The notes: a model not told the origin generated them from the sequence alone. A DNA stretch of 64,000 nucleotides from Pseudomonas sp. MAG733B (GCF_036884845.1 NZ_CP145732.1:3038001-3102000), one strand, 5' to 3'; shown: positions 51,177 to 59,984, numbered from the stretch's first letter. Numbers and translations: made by a program.

Positions 51177-51671
51177 TTATTTTATTAACCATCCCAGTAG
51201 TGCTCCAAAAGCGACTCCAAAGAGGTTAAATAAGGGCGATGAGAGCCAGCGTGTTTCTTGATTTTGCTGGATTGCTCTTTCGTGCAAGCTTATAGCTGTA
51301 CTAATCAGGACCGAAATTTCTTCGCTGGTGAGCGGTGCCCTGGAAATAGGAGATTTTTCTAATTCGCTCAGATTGTTATATTCGGAGAATGTAAGTTCTC
51401 GCTGCTCATCGACTGCATACCGTCTCCTATAGCTTCTACGCCAGACTAACGAAGCTTTTTTGCCTTCAGTGTCAAACCGAAAAAACTCAGGGTGCTCTGA
51501 GAATATAGTTTTCCAGTGGTCGGATTTAGTCTTGTCACCACTAATGCGAGTCGCCCAGGTTTCAAAATCGAGTTTATAATAACCGTACTTTCCCATTACT
51601 TGAATGGCGGCAATTACATCGCCCAGTCTATTGTGACCTTTCAAATAAACCGAAGTTGAGTTTTTTGTCAT
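51177..51671 (-). CDS. Accessory protein of unknown function with C-terminal membrane anchor (164 aa)
   Basis: The product (start ATG 51671, frame open to 51785) is VYLKGHNRLGDVIAAIQVMGKYGYYKLDFETWATRISGDKTKSDHWKTIFSEHPEFFRFD in the first 75 residues, read in parts, a possible winged-helix-like domain. Then comes a basic stretch (VWRRSYRRRY), a helical part (SEEISVLISTAISLHERAIQQ) and a hydrophobic end LFNLFGVAFGALLGWLI. GC content is well below the neighbours, suggesting transfer. I do not recognise the family. Sensor or defence roles are only guesses. Confidence 0.6.
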   Translation of the reverse strand: MTKNSTSVYLKGHNRLGDVIAAIQVMGKYGYYKLDFETWATRISGDKTKSDHWKTIFSEHPEFFRFDTEGKKASLVWRRSYRRRYAVDEQRELTFSEYNNLSELEKSPISRAPLTSEEISVLISTAISLHERAIQQNQETRWLSSPLFNLFGVAFGALLGWLIK

Positions 51672-51972
51672 TGTAATGCCACGCTGGCTATCAGTGAGGT
51701 TTGTCGTGGTTGCTTTGTTTTTTATGGGTTGAGCGTTTGCTGGGAATAACTTTTGAGTTCGATAAAAGTCTTGATGAGGACGCATCGTTAGGTGTGAGGT
51801 TAGCAGAGAGGTATAGATGTGTCTAATCTACTTCTCGATATAAGTTTGTAGTTTATAGGAAGTTAATTGTTTGTCTCCTCCGAATGCTTCAGAATTTCCC
51901 CATGTCTATTAAGACTTGCACTTCAATGGTCAGCTCGCTAACCTTCCCCACGTCGCTGCCAATTCAGCGAAC

Positions 51973-52099
51973 GGGTGTGGTAGCCCGGATTCTTCATAGA
52001 CCCAGAACGCCTCAGGGCGTTTTTTTGTGCTGGCTGCTTTGTGGCGGCTGTGCATGGGAGGCTTCGGCCTGCCGGGTTTCTATGACCGGTCTACCACCC
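51973..52099 (+). ncRNA. Candidate structured leader RNA of the DUF6124 gene
   Basis: Closing stem gggtgtggtag (51973-51983) with ctaccaccc (52091-52099), two-base bulge. Inside lies a terminator-like hairpin aacgcctcagggcgtt with T7 (52006-52027) and a UUCG-capped stem aggcttcggcct (52059-52070). I recall the same layout before other DUF6124 genes in Pseudomonas. The T-run in mid-leader suggests attenuation. Function is unknown. Confidence 0.55.
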
Positions 52100-52168
52100 T
52101 GTGTACAGCCGTCTCCCTATCTTGCGTGGTAGCAAATGGGGAGGTGCTCACTTCATAGGAGCTTCACA

Positions 52169-52465
52169 ATGTTCAAACCCACTCCGAATCCTCCCGATAC
52201 GGATAGCCAGATAGACACCGATCCCGAGTCGTCACCCCGCGGTCGCCGTCCCAACCCCATCTTCACCATCGCCCCCAACGTCAACAACGAAACCCTCCTG
52301 GTTCACGCCTGTGAAACCCTTGCCTCGGCCAGTGTCATGGCCAGTGAGTTGGCGTTTATCCTCGACGGTCCCAAATGCAATTTAGCCTTGGGAATCCAGC
52401 AGATGATTTCACTTGCAGAGTTGTCGGTGAACCGGGTGCTGGATCACCTTGATCCGCAGGAATAA
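52169..52465 (+). CDS. DUF6124 family protein (98 aa)
   Basis: ATG 52169 follows taggagcttcaca. The disordered N-terminus (MFKPTPNPPDTDSQIDTDPES) precedes RRPNPIFTIAPNVNNETLLVHACETLASASVMASELAFILDG read in parts, the conserved core, then a helix ending VNRVLDHLDPQE. The family occurs as several paralogues in Pseudomonas genomes, each behind a long leader, and has no known role. DUF3077-like helical character suggests a small soluble binding protein. Confidence 0.85.
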   Translation: MFKPTPNPPDTDSQIDTDPESSPRGRRPNPIFTIAPNVNNETLLVHACETLASASVMASELAFILDGPKCNLALGIQQMISLAELSVNRVLDHLDPQE

Positions 52466-52479
52466 GCGAAAACGCTTTT

Positions 52480-52579
52480 TGTAGGAGCGAGCTTGCTCGC
52501 GATGGTCTTCAGCGCGCCGCGTTTCTTCAGGGAGCGCGCGTCATCGTTCACGTCCATCGCGAGCAGGCTCGCTCCTACA
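52480..52579. repeat. REP-type inverted repeat pair (gtaggagcgagcttgctcg family)
   Basis: 26-base arms at 52480-52505 and 52554-52579 with one mismatch (a G-U pair in RNA). Related to 28082-28183. Confidence 0.88.
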
Positions 52580-52711
52580 GTAATCATCATCTGATCCGTA
52601 TTTTTTGATGCTTTCTGCCTCTGTAATGCAATCAGCTGTAACCCCACAATAACAACACTTTCCGCCGCAACAGCAGCGGTTGCACCGCACATTCATGACG
52701 TAGGGGGCCTT

Positions 52712-52795
52712 ATGGGCAAGATGGCGATTTTCCTCGGTGGTTTTTTGGTGGTGACGATTCTGATTGGCGTGCTGGCGACGATTTCGCCGGTGTGA
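52712..52795 (+). CDS. 27-residue single-span membrane protein
   Basis: ATG 52712 lies five bases after tagggggcc. The product MGKMAIFLGGFLVVTILIGV then LATISPV is one hydrophobic helix with a Gly-rich face (G9, G10, G19) and a positive N-terminal Lys3. No larger gene uses this frame. Such mini-proteins bind and tune larger membrane partners; the partner is unknown. Real expression needs proof, but a ribosome site and a clean helix support it. Confidence 0.5.
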   Translation: MGKMAIFLGGFLVVTILIGVLATISPV

Positions 52796-52814
52796 GGTAA
52801 CTGGTGTCGATGTT

Positions 52815-53201
52815 TCAGTGCCTCTGCGCAATCTGAATCAGATTGCCGCACGTGTCATCGAACACCGCCGTGGTCACCGGCCCCATCGCCGTCGGCGGTT
52901 GGGTGAAGCGCACGCCTTCGGCGCAAAGCCGTGTGTACTCGGCCTGCACATCGTCGACACCGAATGAGGTGTAGGGAATCCCGTCCTGCTTCACCGCCGA
53001 CTTGAAGGGTTTGGCCGCCGGGTGGGCGTCAGGCTCCAGCAGCAATTCGACGCCATCGGGATCGCCCGGCGAGGTGAGGGTCAGCCAGCGGAACTGGCCC
53101 ATCGGGATGTCATGTTTCAGTTCAAAACCCAACACGTCGCGGTAGAAGGCCAAGGCCTTGTCCTGGTCGTCGACCATCACGCTGGTCACCACAATCTTCA
53201 T
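52815..53201 (-). CDS. VOC-family (glyoxalase-like) protein
   Basis: A 128-residue two-repeat VOC fold: MKIVVTSVMVDDQDKALAFYRDVLGFELKHDIPMGQFRWLTLTSP and then PYTSFGVDDVQAEYTRLCAEGVRFTQPPTAMGPVTTAVFDDTCGNLIQIAQR. A His/Glu metal set of true glyoxalases is not complete at the usual places (no E in the first repeat end, QIAQ at the end), so it may be a binding or dioxygenase-like member. ATG 53201 follows GGGAG. Confidence 0.85.
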   Translation of the reverse strand: MKIVVTSVMVDDQDKALAFYRDVLGFELKHDIPMGQFRWLTLTSPGDPDGVELLLEPDAHPAAKPFKSAVKQDGIPYTSFGVDDVQAEYTRLCAEGVRFTQPPTAMGPVTTAVFDDTCGNLIQIAQRH

Positions 53202-53300
53202 GAGTTTTTCTCCCGGCTGATGCGCAGTTTTTTGTCTCAGCGTAGCCGCTGATGGCGCAGATGTTTACGATGGGCGACCACAGGGAGCGAGGTATCGAAG

Positions 53301-53879
53301 ATGACATTGACCGTCGAAAACCTGGTCAGGATCGCCATGGCCAATCCAGTCAACGCAGAAATCAGCGCACGCTTGCCGGCGCTCGGGTTGAGCCAGTGCA
53401 TGCTGACCGCCGGGTGCCTGTTTCAGGCTGTGTGGAATCAGCAGGCGCAGTTGCCGCCCGCGTGGGGCGTGAAGGATTACGACGTGTTTTACTTCGATGA
53501 AGACCTGTCCTGGGAGGCCGAGAACGAGGTAATCCAGTCAGCGGCGCAGCTGTTTCGCGACCTGGACGTAAACGTCGAAATCAAGAATCAGGCCCGCGTT
53601 CACCTTTGGTATCACCAACGTTTCGGCGGGGATTATCCGCAGCTTCAGTCGTCCAGAGACGAGATCGATCGCTACCTGATTGCCGGTACGTGCATCGGCC
53701 TGGATATTGAAACCGGCGAAGTCTATGCCCCCAACGGCTTGACCGACACCGAGCAAGGGCTGCTTCGGATCAATCCGAAAAATCCCAAACCGGAATTGTT
53801 CGAACAGAAGGCCAGGAGTTATCAGGCACGCTGGCCCTGGCTGAAGATCATTGATCCCGCCACCACGGATCTGACCTGA
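53301..53879 (+). CDS. Nucleotidyltransferase-like protein, DUF925/NTP_transf_6 family
   Basis: A 192-residue protein. LTAGCLFQAVWNQQAQLPPAWGVKDYDVFYFDEDLSWEAENEV (about residues 35-75) shows the family core with the acidic DYDVFYFD in place of a GS..DxD motif, and VEIKNQARVHLWYHQRFG is the next conserved block. The C-terminus has NPKNPKPELFEQKARSYQARWP. Members are thought to be nucleotidyltransferases of unknown target. Single gene. Confidence 0.85.
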   Translation: MTLTVENLVRIAMANPVNAEISARLPALGLSQCMLTAGCLFQAVWNQQAQLPPAWGVKDYDVFYFDEDLSWEAENEVIQSAAQLFRDLDVNVEIKNQARVHLWYHQRFGGDYPQLQSSRDEIDRYLIAGTCIGLDIETGEVYAPNGLTDTEQGLLRINPKNPKPELFEQKARSYQARWPWLKIIDPATTDLT

Positions 53880-53915
53880 ACAGCGGCAGCCCCGAATGAG
53901 GCTGCCGCCAGACGG

Positions 53916-55565
53916 CTAGTTAGGTATTGCCAGGTTCACGCCTTCCTTCTGCAGGTCTTCGCGTATTGACTGGAATTTCTGGTACTTGGAGAGTTCGACC
54001 GGACCGTCGTAACCCATGCTTTGCATTTTGCGTGGAGGGTATTTGACATAGGTTTTCATCAGGTTGGTGATCGCGATGCTGATGGGCACCATTGTCCAGG
54101 TGTGCTCGGTGTAGTTGTTCATGAAGACGTCATAGCGTTCCTGGGGATCCTGCAGCAGGTCAAAGACTTGTGGAACGATCGCCACATACTTGCTCGCGCC
54201 TTTCCAGCCCAGGTTGGAATCGACCGCCAGGCCACCCGTCGGGGCTCCGTTGTCACCACGCAGGTTGAACACCGCCTTGTAGTGACCGACACGGGCGGCA
54301 CCGGGCGACAGTTCGTTCTCGGTGAAGTAGAACCATTCTTTGCGTGGGTCAGGTCCGGTACCCAACAGCACAGGGGTCATGTCGTAGCTGTCAAACATGA
54401 TCGGCTGGCCTTCGCGGTCTTTTTCCGGCAACTTCACTCCAGCCACGGATGCAAAGGTCGCCATCAAGTCCAGGCCACCGAGAATGTCGTGGTTTTTTGC
54501 ATCGGCCTTGATTTTTCCTGGCCAGACCATGATTGCCGGCACCCGGTTGCCGCCCTCGCGCACCGTGCCTTTGGTGCCACGGAAAGGCGTGTAGCCGGCA
54601 TCCGGATAAACATCCTGCCAGGCGCCGTTATCGGTGGTGTAAACCACCAGGGTGTTCTTATCCAGCCCCAGCGCCCTTAACTTGTCCATGATGCGCCCGA
54701 TATGCGTGTCGAGTTCCACCACCGAGTCGGCGTACTTGGTCTTGGAGATCGACTTGTGCACGAACTCCGGTGCCGGCAAGTTTGGTTGGTGCACTTTCAT
54801 GAAGTTGACGTTGATGAAGAAAGGTTTGTCGGACTTTGCCGCCGTGTCGAGAAATTCCAGCGCGGCTTTTTCCACGTAGTTGTCAAAGAACGGAATACCG
54901 ACGACACCGGGTTTGCCGTCCACCACAGGCGTGTCGACGTACTGTCCATTGATCTTGAATTCCTCCACCGGCTTTTCACCGGCCTTGGCGGAAAGCGCGC
55001 CCTTGGTCACTTTGGCAAACATGGCGCGGGTTTCTTCATCCATGTCCGGGAACCAGGTAGGGTCGGCGTAGGTGTAGGCATTGAGGTGATACAGGCCGAC
55101 GTATTTCATCACGTCGTAACCCTGGGCATTGGGCAGGGCGTAGTCGGCTTCGCCCAAATGCCATTTGCCGGTGAAATAGGTCTCATAGCCACCGGTTTTC
55201 AACACCGAGGCCAGTGTCCATTCAGCCGCAGGCAAACCACCGCCCTGACCCTGGAAGGCTACGGTGGTCATGCCACTACGGTTGGGGATGCGCCCGGTCT
55301 GCATGGCCGCCCGGCCCGGGGTGCAACTTGGCTGGGCATAAAACGAAAAGAAGGTGGTGCCTTCCTGCGCCAGCTGGTCGATGCTGGGCGTCGGCATGCC
55401 GCGACCGACACCGCCGCCATAGGGCCCGAGGTCACCGTAGCCGGTATCGTCGGATACGATGAACAGGATGTTGGTTTTTTCTGTCTGTGCAGCGTGACCT
55501 GTGTTCATTGCCATGAGCAGTGAACATGCAAGGTAAAACCTGGAGCGGTGCGAGAACTTTTTCAT
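53916..55565 (-). CDS. Periplasmic arylsulfatase, Cys type (CxPxR)
   Basis: A 549-residue exported enzyme. Signal peptide 1-25 (ACSLLMAMNTGHA). Metal-binding VSDDTGYGDLGPYGG, the formylglycine site C81-T-P-G-R in PSCTPGRAAMQTGR, TGKWHLGEADY (Lys/His) and YTTDNGAWQD (Asp/Asn) are all present. It hydrolyses sulfate esters, probably for sulfur supply. The maturase (FGE or anSME) is not in the window. ATG 55565 follows AGGAAAC. A second sulfatase lies at 60-61.6 kb. Confidence 0.92.
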   Translation of the reverse strand: MKKFSHRSRFYLACSLLMAMNTGHAAQTEKTNILFIVSDDTGYGDLGPYGGGVGRGMPTPSIDQLAQEGTTFFSFYAQPSCTPGRAAMQTGRIPNRSGMTTVAFQGQGGGLPAAEWTLASVLKTGGYETYFTGKWHLGEADYALPNAQGYDVMKYVGLYHLNAYTYADPTWFPDMDEETRAMFAKVTKGALSAKAGEKPVEEFKINGQYVDTPVVDGKPGVVGIPFFDNYVEKAALEFLDTAAKSDKPFFINVNFMKVHQPNLPAPEFVHKSISKTKYADSVVELDTHIGRIMDKLRALGLDKNTLVVYTTDNGAWQDVYPDAGYTPFRGTKGTVREGGNRVPAIMVWPGKIKADAKNHDILGGLDLMATFASVAGVKLPEKDREGQPIMFDSYDMTPVLLGTGPDPRKEWFYFTENELSPGAARVGHYKAVFNLRGDNGAPTGGLAVDSNLGWKGASKYVAIVPQVFDLLQDPQERYDVFMNNYTEHTWTMVPISIAITNLMKTYVKYPPRKMQSMGYDGPVELSKYQKFQSIREDLQKEGVNLAIPN

Positions 55566-55800
55566 TCGGGTTTCCTTTCTCAAGTTCCGATCCTTGTTGC
55601 GGGCCGCTCAACCATCGAAGGCAATACAAGGATCTTTGTGAGTAACCCCCCAAACTTTTAGCCTGAATAAGCACGGGGCTTATCCCCATTACCATTCACA
55701 GCGCCCGTGAAAGACTAGTACGCAGTTTTCGTTCCGTTTGCTGTTGGCGATGTATTTCTGTGTCACTCGTCGTTTATATCGGGCCATGCCTAAAGTTGTT

Positions 55801-56247
55801 TCATTGAGCCTTTTGGTTGATATCGCCACAGAAAATATCAACGTTGCCATCGGTGGCTGCCGTTCGCACGACGATGGCGTGATCACTGGCAAGCAGTTCA
55901 GACAAGGGCACCGGTACGCTTCTTGAAAAGGTCCAGCCGCCTACGGGTTGGCGCTCGGTGTTGACCTTGTCATTCATCTCATACGCCACGGGGCCGGGTT
56001 GAGCGCAGCTGCCTTTGTAGATGAAAGAGTAGAGGCGCAAGGGCAGTACGACGCCGTTGGGAACGCCGCTGACGAAGAAGCTGAGCCCGGTTTGTTTGCC
56101 CCAGTCGGACAACGCCACATTGCCGATATGACCGCTGTTCTGCCGGGTGGCGTCCAGTTTCACCGACACACTTTTGTTTGATGATGTGGCGCACCCGAAC
56201 AGACTAGCGGTGACCAATAGAACGGTAAGTGAGTTTTTGAGCTTCAT
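55801..56247 (-). CDS. Lipoprotein of unknown function (148 aa)
   Basis: ATG 56247 follows AGGAG. Lipobox LFGCATS near residues 17-20 gives a lipidated N-terminus. The mature part has KLDATRQNSGHIGNVALSDWGKQTGLSFFVSGVPNGVVLPLRLYSFIYKGSCAQPGPVAYEMNDKV, in parts, and VDIFCGDINQ, an all-beta domain with a Cys pair. I do not recognise a family. The 170-base gap on the left holds a short aataagc.. hairpin only. Its neighbour is a sulfatase, but no link is shown. Confidence 0.65.
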   Translation of the reverse strand: MKLKNSLTVLLVTASLFGCATSSNKSVSVKLDATRQNSGHIGNVALSDWGKQTGLSFFVSGVPNGVVLPLRLYSFIYKGSCAQPGPVAYEMNDKVNTERQPVGGWTFSRSVPVPLSELLASDHAIVVRTAATDGNVDIFCGDINQKAQ

Positions 56248-56365
56248 TGCCAAACTCCTGTTGAAGAACTGCAAAGGGAGATTAGCGGGTATAGCTCAAA
56301 TATCGTCTTCTGGCGGAAAGAGAACGGTCACAAAGGCTGCTATCGAACAATTAAATGCTCAACCG

Positions 56366-56668
56366 TTAAGCCGGTGAAACATCACTGCCTTCAACCAGCA
56401 GCATTCGATACTCCGCGCCATTGAATCGGTGCTGACGCGCCTCCTGATACGCAGGGCTGTCGTACCACGCGCGGGCGGCGGCCATGTCGGGAAAACGCAG
56501 GATGGCGACGCCTTCCGCTGGTGGGCCTTCCAGCACTTCGAGCTGGCCATAAAAGGCGAGGCGGGTGATGTCGTGGCCGGTGCGGGCGAGGGGAGCCTTC
56601 TGTGCGTACTGTTGCATTTGTTCGGCGTCGGTGGTGCGTTCGCGGATGAAAATGACGTAGGCGGACAT
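56366..56668 (-). CDS. DUF1330 family protein (100 aa)
   Basis: Ferredoxin-like alpha+beta barrel of the DUF1330 family: AYVIFIRERTTDAEQMQQYAQKAPL, the middle LEGPPAEGVAILRFPDMAAARAWYDSPAYQEARQHR and the end YRMLLVEGSD. ATG 56668 follows gaggaatt. The next gene upstream (DJ-1-like) has the same direction with 80 bases between. Role unknown. Confidence 0.9.
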   Translation of the reverse strand: MSAYVIFIRERTTDAEQMQQYAQKAPLARTGHDITRLAFYGQLEVLEGPPAEGVAILRFPDMAAARAWYDSPAYQEARQHRFNGAEYRMLLVEGSDVSPA

Positions 56669-56750
56669 GATGAATTCCTCAGTGAATTGAAAACGAACCT
56701 CGGGACGCTGGGCGCCGCACTGGCATGCCCAGCGTGTTTGCCTGCGAGGC

Positions 56751-57419
56751 TTAGCGCAGCGCTTCGATGATAGCTTTTGCCAAAGGGCCACCCGATGCCG
56801 GGTTCTGGCCGGTCAGCAGGCGGCCGTCGACCACGACCTTTTCCTGCCAGACCTCTGCCGAGGAAAACTCGGCACCGTCGGCGCGCAGCGCATCTTCAAG
56901 CAGGAACGGCACGTCAGCCTGGGCGTAGCCGGATTCTTCATCGTTGGAGAAGGAAGTCAGCTTGCGACCGCGAACCAGTGGGGTGCCGTCTTCCAGCTTG
57001 ACGCCAAGGAATGCGGCCGGGCCATGGCAGACGGCGGCGACGAGCTTGCCGCCATTCCAGGCGCGCTCGACGGCGCGCTTCACGTCCGGGTCGGTGGCGA
57101 TATCCACCATCGGGCCGAGGCCACCGGGGAAGAAGATCGCGTCGTAATCGAGGACATCCACTTCCGACAGTTTGCGGCTGTTGGCCATGCGGCGGATTGC
57201 CAAGCTGTTGCGGAACGCGAGCTGCGCAGGATCGCTTTCGTCGTAGCCGTCTTCTGGTGGCGTGCCGCCCAGTGGCGAGGCGTATTCGACCGCCACGCCC
57301 GCTTCGGCGAACACCTCGTACGGGTGGGCGACTTCAGGGAAGAAGTAGCCGGTGCGACGCTGGTTCGGACCGATTTCGGCAGTGTTGGTCAGGATGAACA
57401 GTACGTGTTTGATGCTCAT
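56751..57419 (-). CDS. DJ-1/PfpI superfamily (Hsp31-like) protein
   Basis: A 222-residue protein with the nucleophile elbow AAVCHGPAAF (C131, H132) and E17-like pattern LTNTAEIGPNQRRTGYFFPEVAHPYEVF, which match Hsp31/glyoxalase III and YhbO-type amidotransferase-like proteins. They repair glycated proteins or detoxify methylglyoxal. ATG 57419 behind GGAGTTAAACC. Adjacent to a multidrug-type MFS gene and divergent LysR regulator; the three may form a carbonyl or electrophile response. Confidence 0.85.
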   Translation of the reverse strand: MSIKHVLFILTNTAEIGPNQRRTGYFFPEVAHPYEVFAEAGVAVEYASPLGGTPPEDGYDESDPAQLAFRNSLAIRRMANSRKLSEVDVLDYDAIFFPGGLGPMVDIATDPDVKRAVERAWNGGKLVAAVCHGPAAFLGVKLEDGTPLVRGRKLTSFSNDEESGYAQADVPFLLEDALRADGAEFSSAEVWQEKVVVDGRLLTGQNPASGGPLAKAIIEALR

Positions 57420-57452
57420 GGTTTAACTCCTCGAAGATCGGAGACCTTCGTC

Positions 57453-58655
57453 TCAGGCGATTTGCGGCAGATTGACCGCGCGGGTGGATTGACGGGTGTT
57501 GATCAGGGTCAGGGCAAAGATCGCCAAACCGGCCAGGGTCAGGGCAAAACCGGCCCAGGCCACAGAGAGCAGGCCGTAGCCGGCATCAATCGTGTAGCCA
57601 CCGCCCCAGGCGCCGATGGCGTTACCCAGGTTGCACGCGGCCAAAGTCATGGCGCCCACGAGGGAAGGTGCTTGCGGCGCAAAGCGGGTCAGGCGCACTT
57701 GCATGGTCGGGATGGCGGCCATCAAACCGGCACCGAGGACAAACAGCGCGGGGAACAGAATCCAGGGTTCTTGCCCGCCGGTAGCGATGATCAGCAGCAC
57801 GCCGAGCGCTATACCAAAACCGAGCACGATGCCGCGCATCGGGTAACGGTCGGCCAGGCTGCCGCCAACCGAGTTGCCCACGGTCATGCCGATGCCGAAG
57901 AGGGCGAGGGCGACCGGGATCATGGCCGGTGCCAGTTTTGCCGCGTCGGTCACGATGGGGCCGACGAAGGTGTAGATCGCAAACAGGCTGGCAATCCCGG
58001 TGGTCGCAACCGCCATGACGCCCCAGACTTGCCCGCTGCGCAGCGCCGACAGTTCCTGGGTGATCGGAGCGCCGTTCAACGCCTCGGTACGTGGCAGCCA
58101 CTGGCGGATCGCAAGCAGTGCCAGGCCGGAAAGAACAGCCACCGCGAGATAGGTTTCACGCCATCCCAGGTTTTGACCGAGGAACGTTGCCAGCGGCGAG
58201 CCGATGATCGTTGCGACGGTCAGGCCGGTCATGACGATGGCGAAGGCGCGGCCTTCCTGACCCGGCCCCATGATGTAGGACGCGACCATGGCGCCCGCAC
58301 CGAAATAGGCGCCTTGGGGCAGGCCACTCAGGAAGCGGGCGGCCATCAGCAGGTTCAAATCGGTGGCGACCGCCGAAAGCACATTGCCGACGACAAACAG
58401 CGCCATCAGTGCTAGCAGCAATGTCCGCCGATTGAGCCGGGCCGCTGCAAGCGTCACCGCTGGCGCGCCGATGACGACTCCCACTGCGTAAGCGGTCACC
58501 GCGTTCGAGGCCTGCGGTACATCAATGCCCAGACTGGCAGAGACCAGCTGAATGATGCCCATGCTGGCAAATTCGGACGTGCCGATGCAGAAACTGCCGA
58601 GTGCCAGCGCAAACAGCGCCAGGGAGCGAGCGAGCTTGCTCGGTGAATTTGTCAT
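57453..58655 (-). CDS. MFS transporter, DHA1 (AraJ-like) family
   Basis: A 400-residue transporter with twelve helices. The start is SLALFALALGSFCIGTSEFASMGIIQ, the loop GAPAVTLAAARLNRRTLLL is MFS motif A-like, and RFLSGLPQGAYFGAGAMVASYIM is motif C-like. AraJ-type members export sugars or drugs. It shares its direction with the DJ-1-like gene downstream (33-base gap) and is divergent from the LysR gene, so it is a probable target of that regulator. Confidence 0.9.
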   Translation of the reverse strand: MTNSPSKLARSLALFALALGSFCIGTSEFASMGIIQLVSASLGIDVPQASNAVTAYAVGVVIGAPAVTLAAARLNRRTLLLALMALFVVGNVLSAVATDLNLLMAARFLSGLPQGAYFGAGAMVASYIMGPGQEGRAFAIVMTGLTVATIIGSPLATFLGQNLGWRETYLAVAVLSGLALLAIRQWLPRTEALNGAPITQELSALRSGQVWGVMAVATTGIASLFAIYTFVGPIVTDAAKLAPAMIPVALALFGIGMTVGNSVGGSLADRYPMRGIVLGFGIALGVLLIIATGGQEPWILFPALFVLGAGLMAAIPTMQVRLTRFAPQAPSLVGAMTLAACNLGNAIGAWGGGYTIDAGYGLLSVAWAGFALTLAGLAIFALTLINTRQSTRAVNLPQIA

Positions 58656-58802
58656 GTAAAAGTCCTCGAATGAACTGGATGCCGTGAGCGAGCATTCCGT
58701 TGGATTTGGCGGATCCCTTTGGATGGGCTAACTTTGCTTCACGCCCAGATATTCGAGAAATTTACTTATCTGATTCTAGATATTCACAGAGCATTATGAG
58801 TC

Positions 58803-59717
58803 ATGCGATACGACCTCAATCTCCTGCCGGTTTTCATGGCGCTCATGGAGGAGCGCAGCGTTACCCGGGCCGCCGCGCGCCTGGGCATCACCCAGCCGGC
58901 GTTGTCCAACGGGCTGAACCGGCTGCGCGACACGCTCAAGGATCCGCTGTTCATCCGTGAGCGCTACGGCATCAAACCCACGCAGTTCGCCGAAGAGATC
59001 GCGCCGGTCATCGCCGAGACCCTGGCCCGGCTGGATGAAGTGATCATCGGGAGGCAGCAATTTGATCCGGCGACTTCAAACCGGCAGTTCAACATTGCGC
59101 CGAACAGCTTCGTCGAGATCGTGCTGATGCCGAGCATCATCGCCCAGCTGCGATTGCAGGCACCCGGGGTCAAAGTGTCGCTCACGCCATTCGGCAATGA
59201 CCTGACCGAAACCGGGGTGATTTCAGGCACGACGGACATGGCGCTCGGACGCATCATCGATCCGCCGGACAATTTGATCATTCAGCATTTGATGGACGAT
59301 GGCCTGGCGTGCGTCGTGCGTGCCGACCATCCCGATATCGAAGACACGATGTCGCGCGAGCAATACGAGCAGTTGCGGCATGTCAACGTGCTGCCGCCGG
59401 GGCGAATGAAAGTCGGACTGTTCCAGGTGCTGGAACGTCAGGGTTTGCGCCGCGAGCTGGCCATTTCAGTCACGCATTTCCTGGCGGTGCCGGAGATCAT
59501 CGCCGTCACCGATTATTGCGCGACGCTGCCTCGACTCATCTGCAACCAGATTGCCCAGGACCCGCGATTCAAGGTGGTGGAATCGCCTGTGGACCTGGGT
59601 ACCTTCCCGGTGGAAATCGCCTGGCACGTTCGTTATCGCAACGATCCGGCCCACCAGTGGTTGCGACAGTTGCTGATTGAAACGGCTGCTGAGTTGACGG
59701 GAAAAAAGGAGGGTTGA
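58803..59717 (+). CDS. LysR-family transcriptional regulator
   Basis: A 304-residue regulator: HTH LNLLPVFMALMEERSVTRAAARLGITQPALSNGLNRLRDTLKDPLFIRERYG in parts at 1-60; effector domain from about 95. The sequence resembles the NodD/SyrM-like branch (LLPVFxALMEERSVTRAA). Its divergence from the MFS/DJ-1 genes (147-base gap) suggests control of them; an A/T-rich segment with tttacttatctgattctagat lies between. Effector is unknown. Confidence 0.92.
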   Translation: MRYDLNLLPVFMALMEERSVTRAAARLGITQPALSNGLNRLRDTLKDPLFIRERYGIKPTQFAEEIAPVIAETLARLDEVIIGRQQFDPATSNRQFNIAPNSFVEIVLMPSIIAQLRLQAPGVKVSLTPFGNDLTETGVISGTTDMALGRIIDPPDNLIIQHLMDDGLACVVRADHPDIEDTMSREQYEQLRHVNVLPPGRMKVGLFQVLERQGLRRELAISVTHFLAVPEIIAVTDYCATLPRLICNQIAQDPRFKVVESPVDLGTFPVEIAWHVRYRNDPAHQWLRQLLIETAAELTGKKEG

Positions 59718-59765
59718 ACGAAGGCGCCGGTTTTGGCCGACGCCATCGTCAGTGACGCTGGAGGG

Positions 59766-59984
59766 TCAAGCGCTTTTGCTGGCGGCCAAATGGTAGGCAA
59801 CCAAAGCGTTGGCATGGCCATGACCCATACCGTGTTCGGTCTTGAGCCAGGCCACCATTTCCATGTGCTTCTTGTCACTGGCTGTTTTGAGCAGATCGAG
59901 CCAGTGGTTGATAGGTTGCCCGTACTTCTTTTCGATGGAAGGGAAGTACGAAGCCGGTCCTTTGGTTTTTGTATCTTCGGTCAC
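59766..59984 (-). CDS. DUF4287 domain protein (72 aa, GTG start)
   Basis: The product TKGPASYFPSIEKKYGQPINHWLDLLKTASDKKHMEMVAWLKTEHGMGHGHANALVAYHLA is the full DUF4287 domain, read in parts. GTG 59984 is the best start, because GGAG lies eight bases upstream; the frame is open to 60020. DUF4287 often occurs in two-domain proteins with DUF5655; here it is alone. The function is unknown. Convergent with the LysR gene. Confidence 0.8.
   Translation of the reverse strand: MTEDTKTKGPASYFPSIEKKYGQPINHWLDLLKTASDKKHMEMVAWLKTEHGMGHGHANALVAYHLAASKSA

Noticed and set aside
51145-51264. 39-codon frame with good ribosome site (aaggaagctttg)
   Set aside because: It lies mostly opposite the end of the low-GC gene and its product has no recognisable features.
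51884-52132. 82-codon frame inside the DUF6124 leader
   Set aside because: It covers the predicted RNA hairpins and the T-run; similar frames in relatives probably reflect RNA conservation. A leader peptide is not excluded.
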